64,000 bases of DNA from NCBI GenBank assembly GCA_018894105.1, contig CM032120.1:29596710-29660709 (forward strand), read 5' to 3'. This document shows positions 35,641-48,865 of this stretch, in pieces. The position numbers were made by a program, and so were the translations under genes. Source of the stretch: Jacaranda mimosifolia (Eukaryota > Streptophyta > Magnoliopsida > Lamiales > Bignoniaceae). Positions within the stretch are counted from its first letter, which is position 1; every line of letters starts with the position of its first letter. Under the pieces are notes generated by a model. The model searched no databases, had not been told where the DNA came from, and saw nothing but the letters and a program-made list of their open reading frames with translations.

Positions 35641-36600
35641 TATATTCTCAACCTCTTGATTTCAAGTTATTATTTTCACACGTTTCTTTATTTTCTATAT
35701 TCACATAACATGTGACTGTTAATTATTCAATGATTATTTATAGTAATTAAAGTGAAATTAATTCAGTAAATAAAAATTAATTTTATTTTATGTTATTTTC
35801 ACACATTTATTTGTTTTTCAAGTTTCATTTGCACTTTTTATTTGACTATTAATTATTTAATGATTATTATGGTAATATTATATATAAATTATTTCTAATT
35901 GATGACCTAAATTTTAAATTTAATTACGATAATTTATGATTATTCTAATTTCATTATTAGTTTTATATTATTAAATTTATACAATAATTTTAAAGTTGCA
36001 ATATTTTTCCCAATCGATCAGTTATTAAAAGAGATTAATTTTCCAAATAATAAATGTCAGTTGATCTGGTAATAACTTTAATCTTTAGGCACATCTTTAA
36101 TTTGCGCACTTTTACATTGCTATGAAAAGCAAGGAAAGAAGAGGGAAGAGATCTATATTATAATGCTTGGGATTAGGCTAGCTACTTGCTTTCTATTGAA
36201 TATTATGACAAAAGAATTTTTTTTCCTCTCAAAAAGTCATCTCTCGTACCCTACTCGATGGAGCATGCATTAGGTCAAAAAGGGCAAAGGTTTTAGAATT
36301 TTCACTCTCAAAGGAGTAAAGCTACAATCGTAACTATATTCTTAATAAGGAAGATAGAATATAAAAATTTTGAAATTTTCTCAAGAACTGTTTGTTACAA
36401 TAAATGCATATGATCTGATCAATGGATCATGATACTAGGAATTTGATCACAAAGAAAGTTGTCCCTGACTTTCTCAAATGGATTATTAGGTGAGCAATTG
36501 TAAGAGTATTTTGCAAAAAGATATAATATGAAAAATAAATATATTTTCTTAATTTGCGGGGACAATATGTAACTATGTAAGTGCATATAATTGAGGGTAA
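35641..36600. other. AT-rich 5' flank of MET1
   Basis: Non-coding AT-rich DNA between element D and the MET1 promoter. Minus-strand open frames at 36419-36932 overlap the promoter and have no family features. Confidence 0.6.
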
Positions 36601-36700
36601 GGCGAAAGTCACCCATTATTTGAAAGGAAATGACAGACGGCGCCATTTGTTGGCGCTGGCGCTTAACCATTCTGCCAAAATATTGAAAACACGGCGCCAT
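36601..36700 (+). promoter_or_regulatory. E2F-like motif cluster in the MET1 promoter
   Basis: GGCGAAA (36601-36607, TTTCGCC on the other strand), GGCGCC (36639-36644), TGGCGC twice (36651-36656 and 36657-36662) and GGCGCC (36693-36698) are packed in 100 bp of otherwise AT-rich DNA. They resemble the E2F consensus TTTSSCGC, though none matches perfectly. Plant MET1 is known to be controlled by the retinoblastoma-E2F pathway in dividing cells, which makes this placement meaningful. A CT-rich tract at about 36797-36832 follows. Confidence 0.55.
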
Positions 36701-36976
36701 ATTCCCCCCAAAATTTCTCAAACCCCTCCACAACCCTAAAAGCTCCATAGTCCATATCACCATCACAGCTCAGAATCAATTTATTTGTCCAGATAACTCT
36801 CACTAACTCACTCTCACTCTCTCTCTCCACTCTACATATGCCCATCCCAGTGATGCTTTCATATAAGATAGCTGTTCTTTTTCTTTGAATTTCCAAATGA
36901 GAAATTAACATCATTCCATGTTGGGCCGTCACGGTTACAATTTTGGATAGCGATCCGATTATCTGGTCTACTGCAG

Positions 36977-37050
36977 GTATACATAATCTGTTTTTCTTTA
37001 TTTTTTTTTTTTAATTTTTATTTTGGTTTGATATGGTTTCTTTGCTGAAG

Positions 37051-37088
<38 letters not shown>

Positions 37089-37477
37089 AATGATTTGAAT
37101 TTGGGAAAATCTAGCCTTTCTTGTCGAGTCCCAAATGCCACAATCCAGTAAAAGTAATGTCCATTCGAGCAGCGATGTAATGTAACACATGAATTTAAGA
37201 TATGTTCTCTCGTAACTGTTTTGGCAGGTAATTTTTATTTTCTTTAAATATAAATGCTCCATTTATTTCTTTGGAATACCATATTGATTCTTTTTGTGGT
37301 TTCTGACTGGAACCCACTAATAAAATACTATCTCAAATTCTATAAAACTTTAATTCTATTAAAATGATGTACATTTGCTTTTGAAATTTGCTACGGTATG
37401 AATATAGTTGCGACCTAGGTTTTCCCGTGGTGAAACTACATCTACATCCTGAAAATGATGTATGTTCATTCACTTAG
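36977..37477 (+). other. Probable 5'UTR intron of MET1
   Basis: CTGCAG|GTATAC gives a donor at 36977 and CACTTAG|GC an acceptor ending at 37477. This would place a leader exon at about 36.8-36.98 kb and a second leader exon running into the ATG at 37651. The intron holds a (TG)n tract at 37052-37086. There is no transcript evidence. Confidence 0.4.
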
Positions 37478-37650
37478 GCAGACGATATGTCCCCTCTGGT
37501 TACTGATTCCGGCGTTCTTTGTCCACTTTCAGGGGTATCTTCCTTTTGGCTTAACATTTTGTTTTCTCTTCTTAACCCAAAGTATAAACATAGTGTAACA
37601 GAAGGCTCCAAAGGAAAAGTTTGCTCTTGGGCTGGGGTTCTGCTCATAAA

Positions 37651-40600
37651 ATGGGATCTGCTCGTGCTGATGCTGGTAATTTCTTCTTCACTTTTCTTTC
37701 TGTGCTTAAATTGATGGTACATTGTGTAAATTAACATGTGTGAAAATTTGAGATTCTATCTTTTGCTTGGATGCCATCTTGGAAAGATGATATTAATTTT
37801 GCTTATATTTCTTTATTTAGTTTTGATTTGGATTTATGTGTCTAGACATGAAAACATGGGCCATGATAAACTTCGGTGTTGTAGGTTAGTGGAATTTACC
37901 TAATGGGCGTTGATTAACACATTAGGGCAAATCACATTTGTAAAAATAAATAGTATGTTTTGTATGTCTGTTAATCAGCTTGATTAGATTTGACTGTATG
38001 ATTATATAATGAAAGTGTTATGCGGGAAGCATTTTGGCTTATAATCTTTTGGATGTATGGACTATTTATATTTAAGCTTGCAGCAATGTACTATTAATTT
38101 TTTAAAACCCATTTTTTCCCAGGTTTTATGTTGTTGTGACTTCTATGTTGTGCACTAAAATTTAAATGTGTTAAATCTACCAAAAGAATTCTAAGGGGTT
38201 TTTTTTCTTATTTTATTTTCCTTTAGTGCATCTGTCTGCACATTTGTTGCCTAGAAATTGGAGGCACAACATGCTAGCGAATCTAGAGCATGCATTAAAA
38301 GATATAGTCAAGAAGCATATAAACCTGTTAGCAGAAGCTTGTTCATTGTAAGGCTTGTTGAGCTTGACCATTTTAACAGGTATGAGTGGGCTTCTAGTCA
38401 TTATAAGCAATTGCATTTTAACTCTGGAACCTCTTGTTGGATTCCATTTATTTGTTGGTCTGATTGTCTTGTATTGATTAAAGCACTTGATTATGTGTTT
38501 GACCCTAGTTGTACCAGATACTGAGAAATGGAAACTTTTGGGGCAGAAATAGAACACCACAACTGCATGAAACTATTCTCCATCAAAGGACAATCAAAAA
38601 GGAAAGGAACATGAACAGATCTTATTGCTTTTAGAAAATTGTCATTCGGCAGTGATACATACTTTGAACAATGAACAAAATAGATTCATTTTAAGGCTTG
38701 TTGAGTTGGAATATTTAAGAGCTACCAGTGTGCTCCTGGTTGTTATGAGCTTGTTGGATATTTTTAACTCGCAAATCATAGTTTCTAATAGTGCGTGTCG
38801 GGTGCTTTACATTGCTGTGCGCAATGAGGCTTACTGTAGCACACACTACTTGCGCTATTGCTCACTAGCGCAGCACAAAAGTGCGACAATAAATTGTGTT
38901 CTTAAAAAAATATTAAAGGGCCAAAAATTGCTACAGTAAATTTGCAGTTCTTAGAAGAAAGAAGCAACCCAAGCCCCAGCAAATGAGCAACCCTCTTCTC
39001 CACGGAATGATATTTAAGTAATGATATGGTCTGTCCTGTTCTCCACTAGTGATGATATTTAAGTATGAGTTTGTTTGAATCTGCTTGTTGCACTGATTTA
39101 GTAATCATTATTATTCTTTGTGAACAATTAGTTGTTTATTCTTTACATTAGGTGAAATATATTAGTATTTTTGGTAAATATTAGAAATATATACATATAT
39201 ATATATATTTATTGTGCACTTTACCTGAATAAAGTGAGCGATATGTGCTGCACTATGCGCTATAGCTTTAGGGGGCCTTTACACGTTGCTGCGTTACGCG
39301 CTCCTGACAACTATGTCGCAAATCTCTGGTTTGGTTCCACTCAATTGCGCATTGCTTTTTGTTGATTAAAACAACTCCTTGGCACTTGGTTACATTTCTT
39401 GGCCCCTGGCCGGGTCAAATTTTGGGGAATGGAAATTTGGACAAGAGATAACATGCTAAACTCTGTGAAGCTATATTCCATTAAAGGACAAGGATAAAAG
39501 AAGAAAGGCAAGGGCAGAAATCTTATTTCCTTTTAAAAGAACAGCTAAACATATGTTGAAATGAGCAAATCATATTTAGTATGGGGAGCTTGTAACTGTT
39601 ACATGCCCCACAGTGCCAGTGGTGTTGGAACTGTGCATGCTCAAATGTTCATAGGTAGGCCCATTAGACCAGCAATTTTATTTGTATAATGATCCAAATT
39701 TTTGTTGTAAATAACCACAAACACTTACAATGTTTGTATTCATTTTGTTTTTGAACCTTCCATATCACCAAAATAATATATTTGATTTGAACTTGAGCAT
39801 TAATGCAGGGGTCAATCTTTCTGTTTTGTTCTCCATGTGCTGTGATGTCAAGTCATTCGCTTTTGTTCATTGATAACCTCTTGATGTCAGCTGTCAATTA
39901 TATATATATATACATGTCTCCTCAAAAGGACAAGGCTCTATTAATTTGTCATTTAACCCATTTTTGCTTAGACACTTGTGTCAAATGTTGAAAAGATTTC
40001 TATGCACCACTTAATGAATTTTGTCATGTATGTTTTATGAGCTTTTCTATGATGTTTGTCTGACTTTATCTGGCATTGATCTTGGTTTTGTTTAGTGATC
40101 AAAAAGAACAAAGGCAAAATAGTTTCTGCATCTAAAGAAAATGTGGCCACTGATCAAAAACAGAGAAAAAGGCAGCCTTCCCACATCATTGAGGATCCCA
40201 TTGCTTCACGTAAAATGCCAAAACGAGCTGCTGCTTGTTCAGAATTCAAGGAGAAGTCACTTCGTATGTCCAGAAAAGACTCAGTAATTGAAACAAAAAA
40301 AGAGAGGGGTGTGGAGGAAGAAGCTGTAGCTGTTCGTCTGACTGCTGGGCATGATGAAGGGCGGCCCTGTAGAAGGCTCACAGATTTCATCTTTCATGAT
40401 TCAAATGGAGTTCCACAGCCTTTTGAAATGGTGGAAGTTGATGACATTTTTATATCTGGTCTTATCTTCCCACTTGAAGAAAATGCAAACAAAGAAAAAG
40501 CAAATGGAATGAGATGCGAAGGCTTTGGGCGCATTGAAGAATGGGCTATATCTGGTTATGAAGATGGATCACCAGTAATATGGGTTTCTACAGAGATTGC

Positions 40601-43600
40601 TGATTATGATTGCATTAAACCTAACGGCAGCTATAAGAAGTACTATGACCATTTCTATGCCAAGGCTAGTGCCTGTGTTGAGGTTTACAAGAAATTGTCA
40701 AAATCTTCCGGAGGGAATACAAGTATAACCCTTGATGAGTTGCTTGCTGGAGTTGTGCGTGCAATGAGTGGGATGAAGTGCTTCTCTGGCTGTCTATCCA
40801 TTAGAGATTTCATTATTTCTCAGGGTGTATTCATCTATAACCAACTCATTGGTTTGGATGATACTTCAAAAAAGACTGATAATCTATTTCTTGAGCTACC
40901 CAGCCTGGTCACTCTAAGAGATGAGTGTAGCAAGTTAGTAGATCTTGCCCAAGCTCGTCCTGGCTCTTTGCCAGGAAATCTGAGAATTGGTCCAAACTAT
41001 GGGGAAGAAAACAGAAAAACCTTAACTGCTGCATCTTGTCCAGCAGCAGAAGAAGAAGATTCAAAAATGGCCAGGCTGTTACAGGAGGAAGAGCACTGGC
41101 GCTCAATGAAGCAGAAGAGAAGCCGGGGTTCTAACACTTTATCGAGCAAATACTACATTAAGATCAATGAGGATGAAATCGCCAATGACTATCCTTTACC
41201 TGCCTTTTATGAGGCATCAAATGAAGAAACTGATGAGTATATAATTTTTGACAGCGGCATGGAAGTTTATGATGTTGATGACTTGCCAAGGAGCATGCTT
41301 CACGACTGGGCCTTGTACAATTCAGATGCTAGGTTGGTTCCGTTGGAACTTCTCCCCTTGAAACCATGTGCAGATATCGATGTGACCATATTTGGGTCAG
41401 GCCTTATGACTGCTGATGATGGGTCTGGATACAATTTTGATGGTGATACTACTCAATCTTCAAGTTTTTCTGGGGCTTCTGAAGTTGAAGGGATCCCTGT
41501 TTTCTTGAGTGCAATTAAGGAATGGGTGATTGAATTTGGATCCTCGATGGTTTCCATTTCAATACGGACTGATATGGCCTGGTATAAATTTTGCTCTCTC
41601 TATCCCTCAGTATATTCATGTATGGATGTGCTTGTGTGCGTGTGTAATGTAACATTCAACTATGTGATTTTGGATTTGATCTGTTTACTCTACTTGGTTG
41701 TATCTTTTATTGGCTTTTTGGTAAGATTTTGTGATGGATCCATGAGATAAAATATCACCTTAAATGTATATTTGAAGTACCATGAATGATTGGTAGCATG
41801 TAATGGTTTTATACTCTCTCTCTCTCTCTCCCACAAATTTATCACTACTCATTTCCTTTTTTGGGATGCCTCAAAATGAGACTCTAGTTCCTAAAGTTGA
41901 AAATTTATTTTCATCTACTCTTACTCTGTCATCTAAAATAATGATGTAATACTACTAACTCTCAACCATTACTTTTAAGGGTAGTATTGTAGAAGTATAC
42001 AAAATCTTACACATTAGGTCAAGTTGGAGCCAGATTTTGGAATGGAGGGAGTAGCATAGAGGAAGCATAGGCTGTTAAATTCAATTTACATGAAAAATTC
42101 AAGAGCATAGCAGTGTTTGAGAACTAAACTGTTTTATTGTGATTAACTAATAATTGATATGCATAACTCAATTTGGAGTTTGCGCAGCTTTTTAATGCAA
42201 AACTCTGTTACTTTCTTTTGATTCTTCAGGTATAGGCTTGGGAAGCCCTCAAAACAATATGCTCCTTGGTATAACCGAGTCCTGAAAACAGCAAGGCTTG
42301 CAATTAGTATCATTACTTTGTTAAAAGAGCAGAGCCGGGTGGCAAGGCTTTCTTTCACAGATGTTATCAAGAGAGTCTCAGATTACAGCAAAGATCACCC
42401 TGCTTTTATATCATCTAAACCTGAAGTAGTGGAAAGATATGTGGTTGTGCATGGTCAGATTATTCTGCAACAGTTTTCTGAATACCCTGATGACAACATA
42501 AAGAAGAGTGCATTTGTGATTGGCCTCACTAAGAAAATGGAAGAGAAACACCATACTAAATGGCTTGTGAAGAAAAAGAAGCTTTTGCAGAGGGATGGGC
42601 AAAACTTGAATCCTAGAGCTGCAATTGGGCCTGTTGTGTCCAAAAGGAAGGCCATGCAGGCAACCACAACAAGGCTAGTCAACCGAATTTGGGGTGGATA
42701 CTATTCAAACTACTTGGCTGAGGAATCAAATGAAGGAACCCATTGTGAAGTAAAAGAGGATGAGGAAACTGAAGATCAGGAGGAAAATGAAGATGATGAT
42801 GCTCAAGAGCAGAAGATGGTAGTTTCAGAGAAAACTCACAAACCTAGCTCAGTGCCACGACAAACTAAGTCATGTTCAGGTAGCAAGAAAGTACAGTGGG
42901 ATGGGGAATCTGTGGGAAGATTACCTACTGGTGAGGCTTTGTATAAAAAGGCCATTGTCCATGTAGATGAGATTGCAGTTGGGGGGGCTGTTTTAGTGCA
43001 AGTTGATGAATTGGATGATTTACCAGCCATCTATTTTGTAGAGTACATGTTTGAAAAATTAGATGGAAGTAAAATGTTTCATGGGAGAATATTGCAGCGA
43101 GGCTGTCAAACTGTGGTTGGAAACACTGCAAATGAAAGGGAATTGTTTTTGACAAATGAGTGTGCGGATGTTCAACTGGAAGAAGTTAAAGGAAATATAT
43201 TTTTAGATATGAGATCAATCCCTTGGGGCCACCAATACAGAAAACAAAATTCAGTCACTGATAAAGCTGATAGAGCAAGAGCAGAAGAAAGGAAGAAGAA
43301 GGGGTTGCCAACTGAATATTATTGCAAAAGTTTGTATTGGCCTGAAAGAGGTGCCTTCTTTGCTCTTCCACATAGTCTGATTGGACTTGGGTCTGGCTAC
43401 TGTCAGGCGTGCGAATCCAAGGAAGCTGACGAGGATAGAGAAAATTTCAAAATGGATGCATCAATGACCAATTTTACATACCGAGGAACTAAATATTTTA
43501 TTCATGACTATGTCTACTTAAGTCCTTATTACTTTTCAGCAGAGAGGGAAGGTGAAATTTTCAAGGGTGGAAGAAATGTGGGATTAAAGGCCTATGTTGT

Positions 43601-46600
43601 ATGCCAATTGCTTGATATTTGTGGTCTTGAACAGCCTACATGCTGTGATGCCAATTCTGTTCAGGTCAAAGTCAGAAGGTTTTTCAGACCAGAGGACATT
43701 TCAGAGGAGAAGGCTTACACTTCAGATATCCGAGAGGTAATAGCAAGTATATCATATTAAAAGCAAGAAAATTTTGTACCTACATTGTTTGTAGCTTAAG
43801 TCAAATTCTACATGATTGCCTTGATCACTGCGTGAGAATTTTGATTCCAATCTATTTGCTGGAATAGGACTGCATGAAACATGCTTAGCTCCCAGTTAAT
43901 TTATATTGAATATTACTGTTAAACAATTTTGAGCACTTACACCATTTTCTGGATGGTTTCTCAGCTTTATTATAGTGAGGAAATGCACACTGTCCCAGTT
44001 GATATGATTGAAGGGAAATGTAAGATCAGAAAAAAGGACCTCGGGCCTCAAGATGTCCCTGTTATACTTGACCATGTTTTCTTCTGTGAATATCTGTATG
44101 ATCCCTCTAATGGATCCATCAAGCAGGTGATATTCGCTTCTATTTTTAGGAATATCTGTAATATGAATATCAGATCTCTTGGGACAAATCAGATTAAGTT
44201 TTTTGCTCCTTGGTTATCTCTCTCTCCTTGCTTTCAACTTATTTTCTTATTTTCTGATTAATGTTCCGATCATGTCCATGTGCAGTTGCCCTCTCACATT
44301 AAATTAAGGTACTCTCCTGGACAGCCAAATAATGATGCAATGTCTAGGAAGAAGAAGGGAAAATGCAAAGAAGGAGAAGATTCAGATTTTGGGACCCTGA
44401 AAGAAGCTTCTCATGGGAATCAACTAACTACTTTAGATATATTTTCTGGTTGCGGTGGCTTGTCTGAGGGACTCCAGCAATCAGGCAGCCTTCGCTTGCT
44501 TTCATTCATATGCTAAATTGATTTAAGGGTTTAGTTCCTCGTACATAAAGTCTGTCATTCGGTTTCTGATGCATCTTATTATTCAGGTGTCTCTTTCCCA
44601 AAATGGGCTATTGAGTATGAAGAAGCTGCTGGAGATGCATTTAAGCTCAATCACCCTGGGTCTATGGTTTTTGTAAACAATTGCAATGTCATCCTGAGGT
44701 AGAAGTCTTGTAGTAATTTTTTTTAAACTCTCCCTCCCTATCTCTCAAATGCAGATCAATCAGAAACTTGGTATAAACCAGCATAGACATGGCAATCACG
44801 AGAGCCTTATATTTGCAGGGCGGTCATGCAGAAGTGTGGCGATGCAGATGACTGTATTTCAACCCCTGAGGCTGCTGAATTGGCTGCATCACTGGACCAG
44901 GAGGAAGTCGATAACCTCCCACTACCAGGACAAGTTGATTTTATTAATGGAGGACCTCCTTGTCAGGTTTTTTATACAGCGTGCTCCCTGGATTGCTGAA
45001 GAAATAATTTATCTGCATGACTAAGTAGTGTATATCCTCTTGTAGGGTTTCTCTGGAATGAATAGATTCAACCAAAGCACCTGGAGCAAAGTTCAATGTG
45101 AGATGATTTTGGCATTCTTGTCCTTTGCTGACTACTATCGTCCAAAGTTTTTCCTTCTTGAGAATGTGCGGAACTTCGTGTCTTTCAACCAAGGGCAGAC
45201 GTTTCGCTTGACTATAACTTCTCTTCTTGAGATGGGATATCAGGTCCATACTGCTGCATCCTTTATGAGAATGAGTTCTCGATCTGCATTTCCTGATTTA
45301 GTAGTTCTATGTTTATCTCCTTTTGCATGGATAGGTGAGATTTGGTATCCTTGAAGCTGGTGCATATGGAGTTCCTCAGTCGAGGAAGAGAGCATTTATA
45401 TGGGCAGCCTCTCCTGACGAGCTGCTTCCAGAGTGGCCAGAGCCAATGCATGTCTTTGCAGCACCAGAGTTAAAAATATCATTGTCAGGGAATTTGCAAT
45501 ACTCTGCTGTTAGGAGTACTGCAAGAGGAGCTCCGTTTCGCTCTCTTACAGTCAGAGATACAATAGGAGATCTTCCACCTGTGAGCAATGGTGCATCTAA
45601 GACAACCCTAGAGGTACTAAAAAGTGTCTGCCATAAAAAAAAGACACAGAATGAAACTGGACAACTCTTTGCATACCTGCAATACCTGGGTCAATATGCC
45701 AAACTTCTCACTCACAGTTCCTTTCAAACTTTTAATGTTCAATACAGTATCAGGGTGAGCCTATATCGTGGTTCCAGAAAAAAATCCGAGGTAGTATGGA
45801 TGTATTAAATGATCACATATCAAAAGAAATGAATGAGCTCAATCTGATCAGGTGTCAGAGAATCCCTAAGCGCCCTGGTGCTGATTGGCGTGACCTTCCG
45901 GATGAAAAGGTATCAGCATAATCAAATGGGGATTAGTTAGCCTTCTTGAAGCTTCTGTGATGTTTTGAGCAGTTAAATCTTAATTTTGCTTGCCTTCTAT
46001 CAACATATAGGTCAAATTATCTACTGGCCAAGTGGTTGATCTGATTCCATGGTGTTTGCCAAATACTGCCAAGAGGCACAATCAGTGGAAGGGACTTTTT
46101 GGTAGGTTGGATTGGGAGGGAAATTTTCCTACCTCCATAACAGACCCTCAACCGATGGGTAAAGTGGGGATGTGCTTTCATCCTGAGCAAGACAGGATTG
46201 TGACTGTTCGTGAATGTGCACGTTCTCAAGTAAGTGCATTTTCACAATTTGCTTTATATTAACTTGGTTCCTGTAAGCAGATATAGTGAATTATGCTTAA
46301 ATCTATGTCATATGCATCAGTACGTTTTTTAAGATATCAAGCTACAAGAAATCTATTGATTTAGTAATACTTCGCAGAGGTTTAAGGATTGATAAGAATT
46401 AAATATTAACAGGCATCAATATCATTATTCATTTTGATCTGCAAGGTTCAAAACTTTATATTTTGATGGCAGCGTGGTCTTCTTAAAACAGGAAGTACAA
46501 GTTGCAAGTAAAATTTTGTTAGTTCTAATGTGGCATAAGAAAATTAAAGCATGTGAAGTGTACTAAATTTTGGTAAATGAACAATAATATGGTAAAAATG

Positions 46601-47553
46601 ATGCATAAGATAAATATTAAAAGATTTGATAGATCAATTCTATATGTTTTTCTTGGTCCCCCTTTAGGAAGTGAGGAAGGGGTAAATTGAATAGTATTTT
46701 GAGATTACTTGGTAAGTGAAAAAATATGACTGCCGCTTGTGGATATGGAGTTCATTTCACACTCTTCACCTTTTCTGCGGAAGGGGATCCCTGATCTGTA
46801 AATGGTCATGTTTTGTTAACGTCGAGAGATCCCTGAAAAAAGCATAACAAGAAGAGCTACGCAATGCCTTAGCTACATTCTTGGACTACGATATAATTAG
46901 GATACAAGAAATGGGCAACAGGAACCGGTAACATTAGGTAACAAAAAGAACTCACTCAAGCTCAAGGCCACATCAAGATAGGGGATTTGGCTTGGATTAG
47001 ATGAGAAAGCCCAATCTTGTTTTCCCCTTCCCTCTTCTTTGGTTAGGAAATTGCATCTAATCAAATCAATCTTTCAAACATGAAATTTCTCTACAAATAA
47101 TGGTTGCATGAATCAATTGGTTGGCTTTGTTGTGCCCCTACAATATTTGAAAAAACTTTTATGATATGCTGCTGAAGGGTGAATCCAAATGGTATGACAG
47201 TTAATTCTTATCTCAATGAAGAAAATGTCAGCAAGATATATGCACTGAATATCCTTCCCATACTCGAATCATTTTACTGGATGTATTTATTCTCAGATGA
47301 AACATTTAAGCTGCTGATAATTGTTTTACCTATTAAAAAGTTCTACTTCCTAGGGCCAGAACTACAGATGGGATCACTGTTCTAAGTTAGATTGAACTTA
47401 TTTATGCTGCAGGGCTTCCCAGACGGCTACAAATTTTCTGGTACTGTTATCCACAAGCACAGGCAGATCGGAAATGCTGTTCCTCCTCCTCTAGCATATG
47501 CACTGGGAACAAAATTAAAGGAAGCAATTGAGAATAAGAGTAACAGTGGTTAG
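37651..47553 (+). CDS. MET1: DNA (cytosine-5)-methyltransferase 1, CG maintenance type, complete
   Basis: Coding exons: 37651-37675, 40096-41581, 42230-43736, 43965-44126, 44286-44484, 44587-44698, 44819-44966, 45046-45243, 45335-45613, 45748-45909, 46011-46229, 47413-47553. They sum to 4638 nt (1545 residues; Arabidopsis MET1 is about 1530) and every junction keeps phase. Domains: basic N-terminus; first replication-foci domain about 95-240; second about 370-530; acidic stretch about 676-698; BAH1 about 748-880; BAH2 about 920-1060. Catalytic motifs: I DIFSGCGG (1111-1118), IV GGPPCQ with nucleophile Cys1212, VI ENV (1252-1254), VIII QSRKR (1294-1298), X GNAVPPP (1519-1525). It copies CG methylation onto hemimethylated DNA after replication, in the nucleus. 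The start MGSARADA comes from a 25-nt first exon split by a 2.4-kb intron. Intron 5 seems to use a GC donor (CAG|GCAGCC), since no GT precedes an in-frame stop. Exon 1 is inferred from phase. Confidence 0.93.
38524..39545. repeat. Imperfect duplication inside MET1 intron 1
   Basis: About 38524-38640 and 39424-39545 align: both read GAAATGGAAA or GGAATGGAAA, then CTCCATCAAAGGACAA or TTCCATTAAAGGACAA, then a purine-rich stretch and CTTATT. A shorter pair, AAGGCTTGTTGAG, occurs at about 38350 and 38693. The DNA between (about 38790-39340) has unusual GTGCG/GCGCAG-rich words. This points to old local duplication or an inserted element. Confidence 0.6.
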
Positions 47554-48404
47554 GCTCATGCTGTTGCTATCAATCAGGCCATTCCTTAGAATGTCAATTT
47601 TTGTATAGGAATTCCTATTGTTGCTACTCAAAATTGGGGAAGCTGTATAACAGTTCAATTCAACATTACAATGGAGACATTTCATTGTTTGAAAAAACCA
47701 AATGATTTTTCCCCAATAACAATGAGTTATTCAATAGAGTAAAAGCCTATTTTTGACGTAACACCAAAGTTTATCAGTATTTCTATCTGTTCAATGGCCT
47801 CATAAAATCATTGGAATAGAAGAGATGAATGCTTTCCAGCATTGTTTCTTAACTTACATTAATGATGAGAGAGCCAAGAAAATGATAATAATGACAATAA
47901 TAAAGCAGTGCCAACCATTTGTACCAGCTAAATGAAATTAAGTGACAGACTTTATTTTTTCCACAAAAATTGCCCATCAGTTAATTTAAGCTTTTAAGTC
48001 CGCCAGCCACCCTAGGAATCCTTTGCACAGTCATGTACATATTTAATTGCCATAATCAAATCTTGGTGAATGAAGCTCCTAAAGCCAACCCATTTCATTT
48101 TTCAACCATGTAAGGACAACTCTAGAGATTGATCATAATAGTTGTTTTTTTTTTTTTTTTTTTGCAGGAACAAAAACTTGCATTATTCTTGTTAAAATTA
48201 AACACGTGCTATCTGATTTATAACCTCTCCTTAGCGATTTCCCTATTAAAGTTGCTTAAGAAGGCCCCCACAACTCTTAATAACTCTACAACTAGTGGTT
48301 AGTATGGTGTTTACAAGTTGTGGCTCAATAGAAGGTATTGCTTATATTATATACATACCTATATTATTATCTATCTGCGTGCCTATCTATCTATCTATCC
48401 ATCC

Positions 48405-48436
<32 letters not shown>

Positions 48437-48504
48437 GTATCAATCATATATGCTACTGTAAAAATATGAAGCTCAAACTTATTTCTTCTAAATTGTGAAA
48501 AAAC
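47554..48504. other. 3' flank of MET1
   Basis: It contains the MET1 3'UTR and downstream DNA. A poly(T) tract lies at about 48147-48164 and AATAAAG occurs near 47898. No gene is seen. Confidence 0.6.
48371..48437. repeat. (CTAT)n tetranucleotide microsatellite
   Basis: About 15 CTAT units with a few interruptions (CTGCGTGC and CCATCCAT). Confidence 0.95.
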
Positions 48505-48507
48505 TAA

Positions 48508-48865
48508 GGGCCCGTTTGGTTTTATTTCCAAACCCAATTCCCAGCATTTTTACTATTTCAATTTTGGGAATTGTTTGGATCAACCCATTTTCAGGGGACA
48601 ACTTCTCACTTCCCATTTCCATTTTCACATTTTCCAATAACCTATATATCTTTACCCAATAATCTATATATTTTCTCTCTCTATTCTATTATTTCTATCT
48701 CTCTCCACCTACAACCTATTAAAATCAACATAATCATTATATTTTCAAACATTTCATCCAAATACATTTTCATTTCCACATCACATCACATCACATAACT
48801 AATTATCACCATTTTAGAAATGATGGAAATGAAAATTGAAAATGGAAATAAAACCAAACAGCCCC
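48508..48865. mobile_element. PIF/Harbinger (Tourist-like) MITE, 358 bp, TSD TAA
   Basis: The left end GGGCCCGTTTGGTTTTATTT and the right end, reverse-complemented, GGGGCTGTTTGGTTTTATTT match in 18 of 20 positions. TAA flanks both sides (48505-48507 and 48866-48868), the standard PIF/Harbinger duplication. The inside is CT/AT-rich with no transposase. It lies about 950 bp past the MET1 stop. Confidence 0.9.

Noticed and set aside
36419..36932. Minus-strand open frames upstream of MET1
   Set aside because: They overlap the CT-rich leader and E2F-like cluster, lack family features, and are best explained as shadows of promoter DNA.
48295..48498. Frame with Ser-Ile-Tyr-Leu repeats
   Set aside because: Translation of the CTAT microsatellite.
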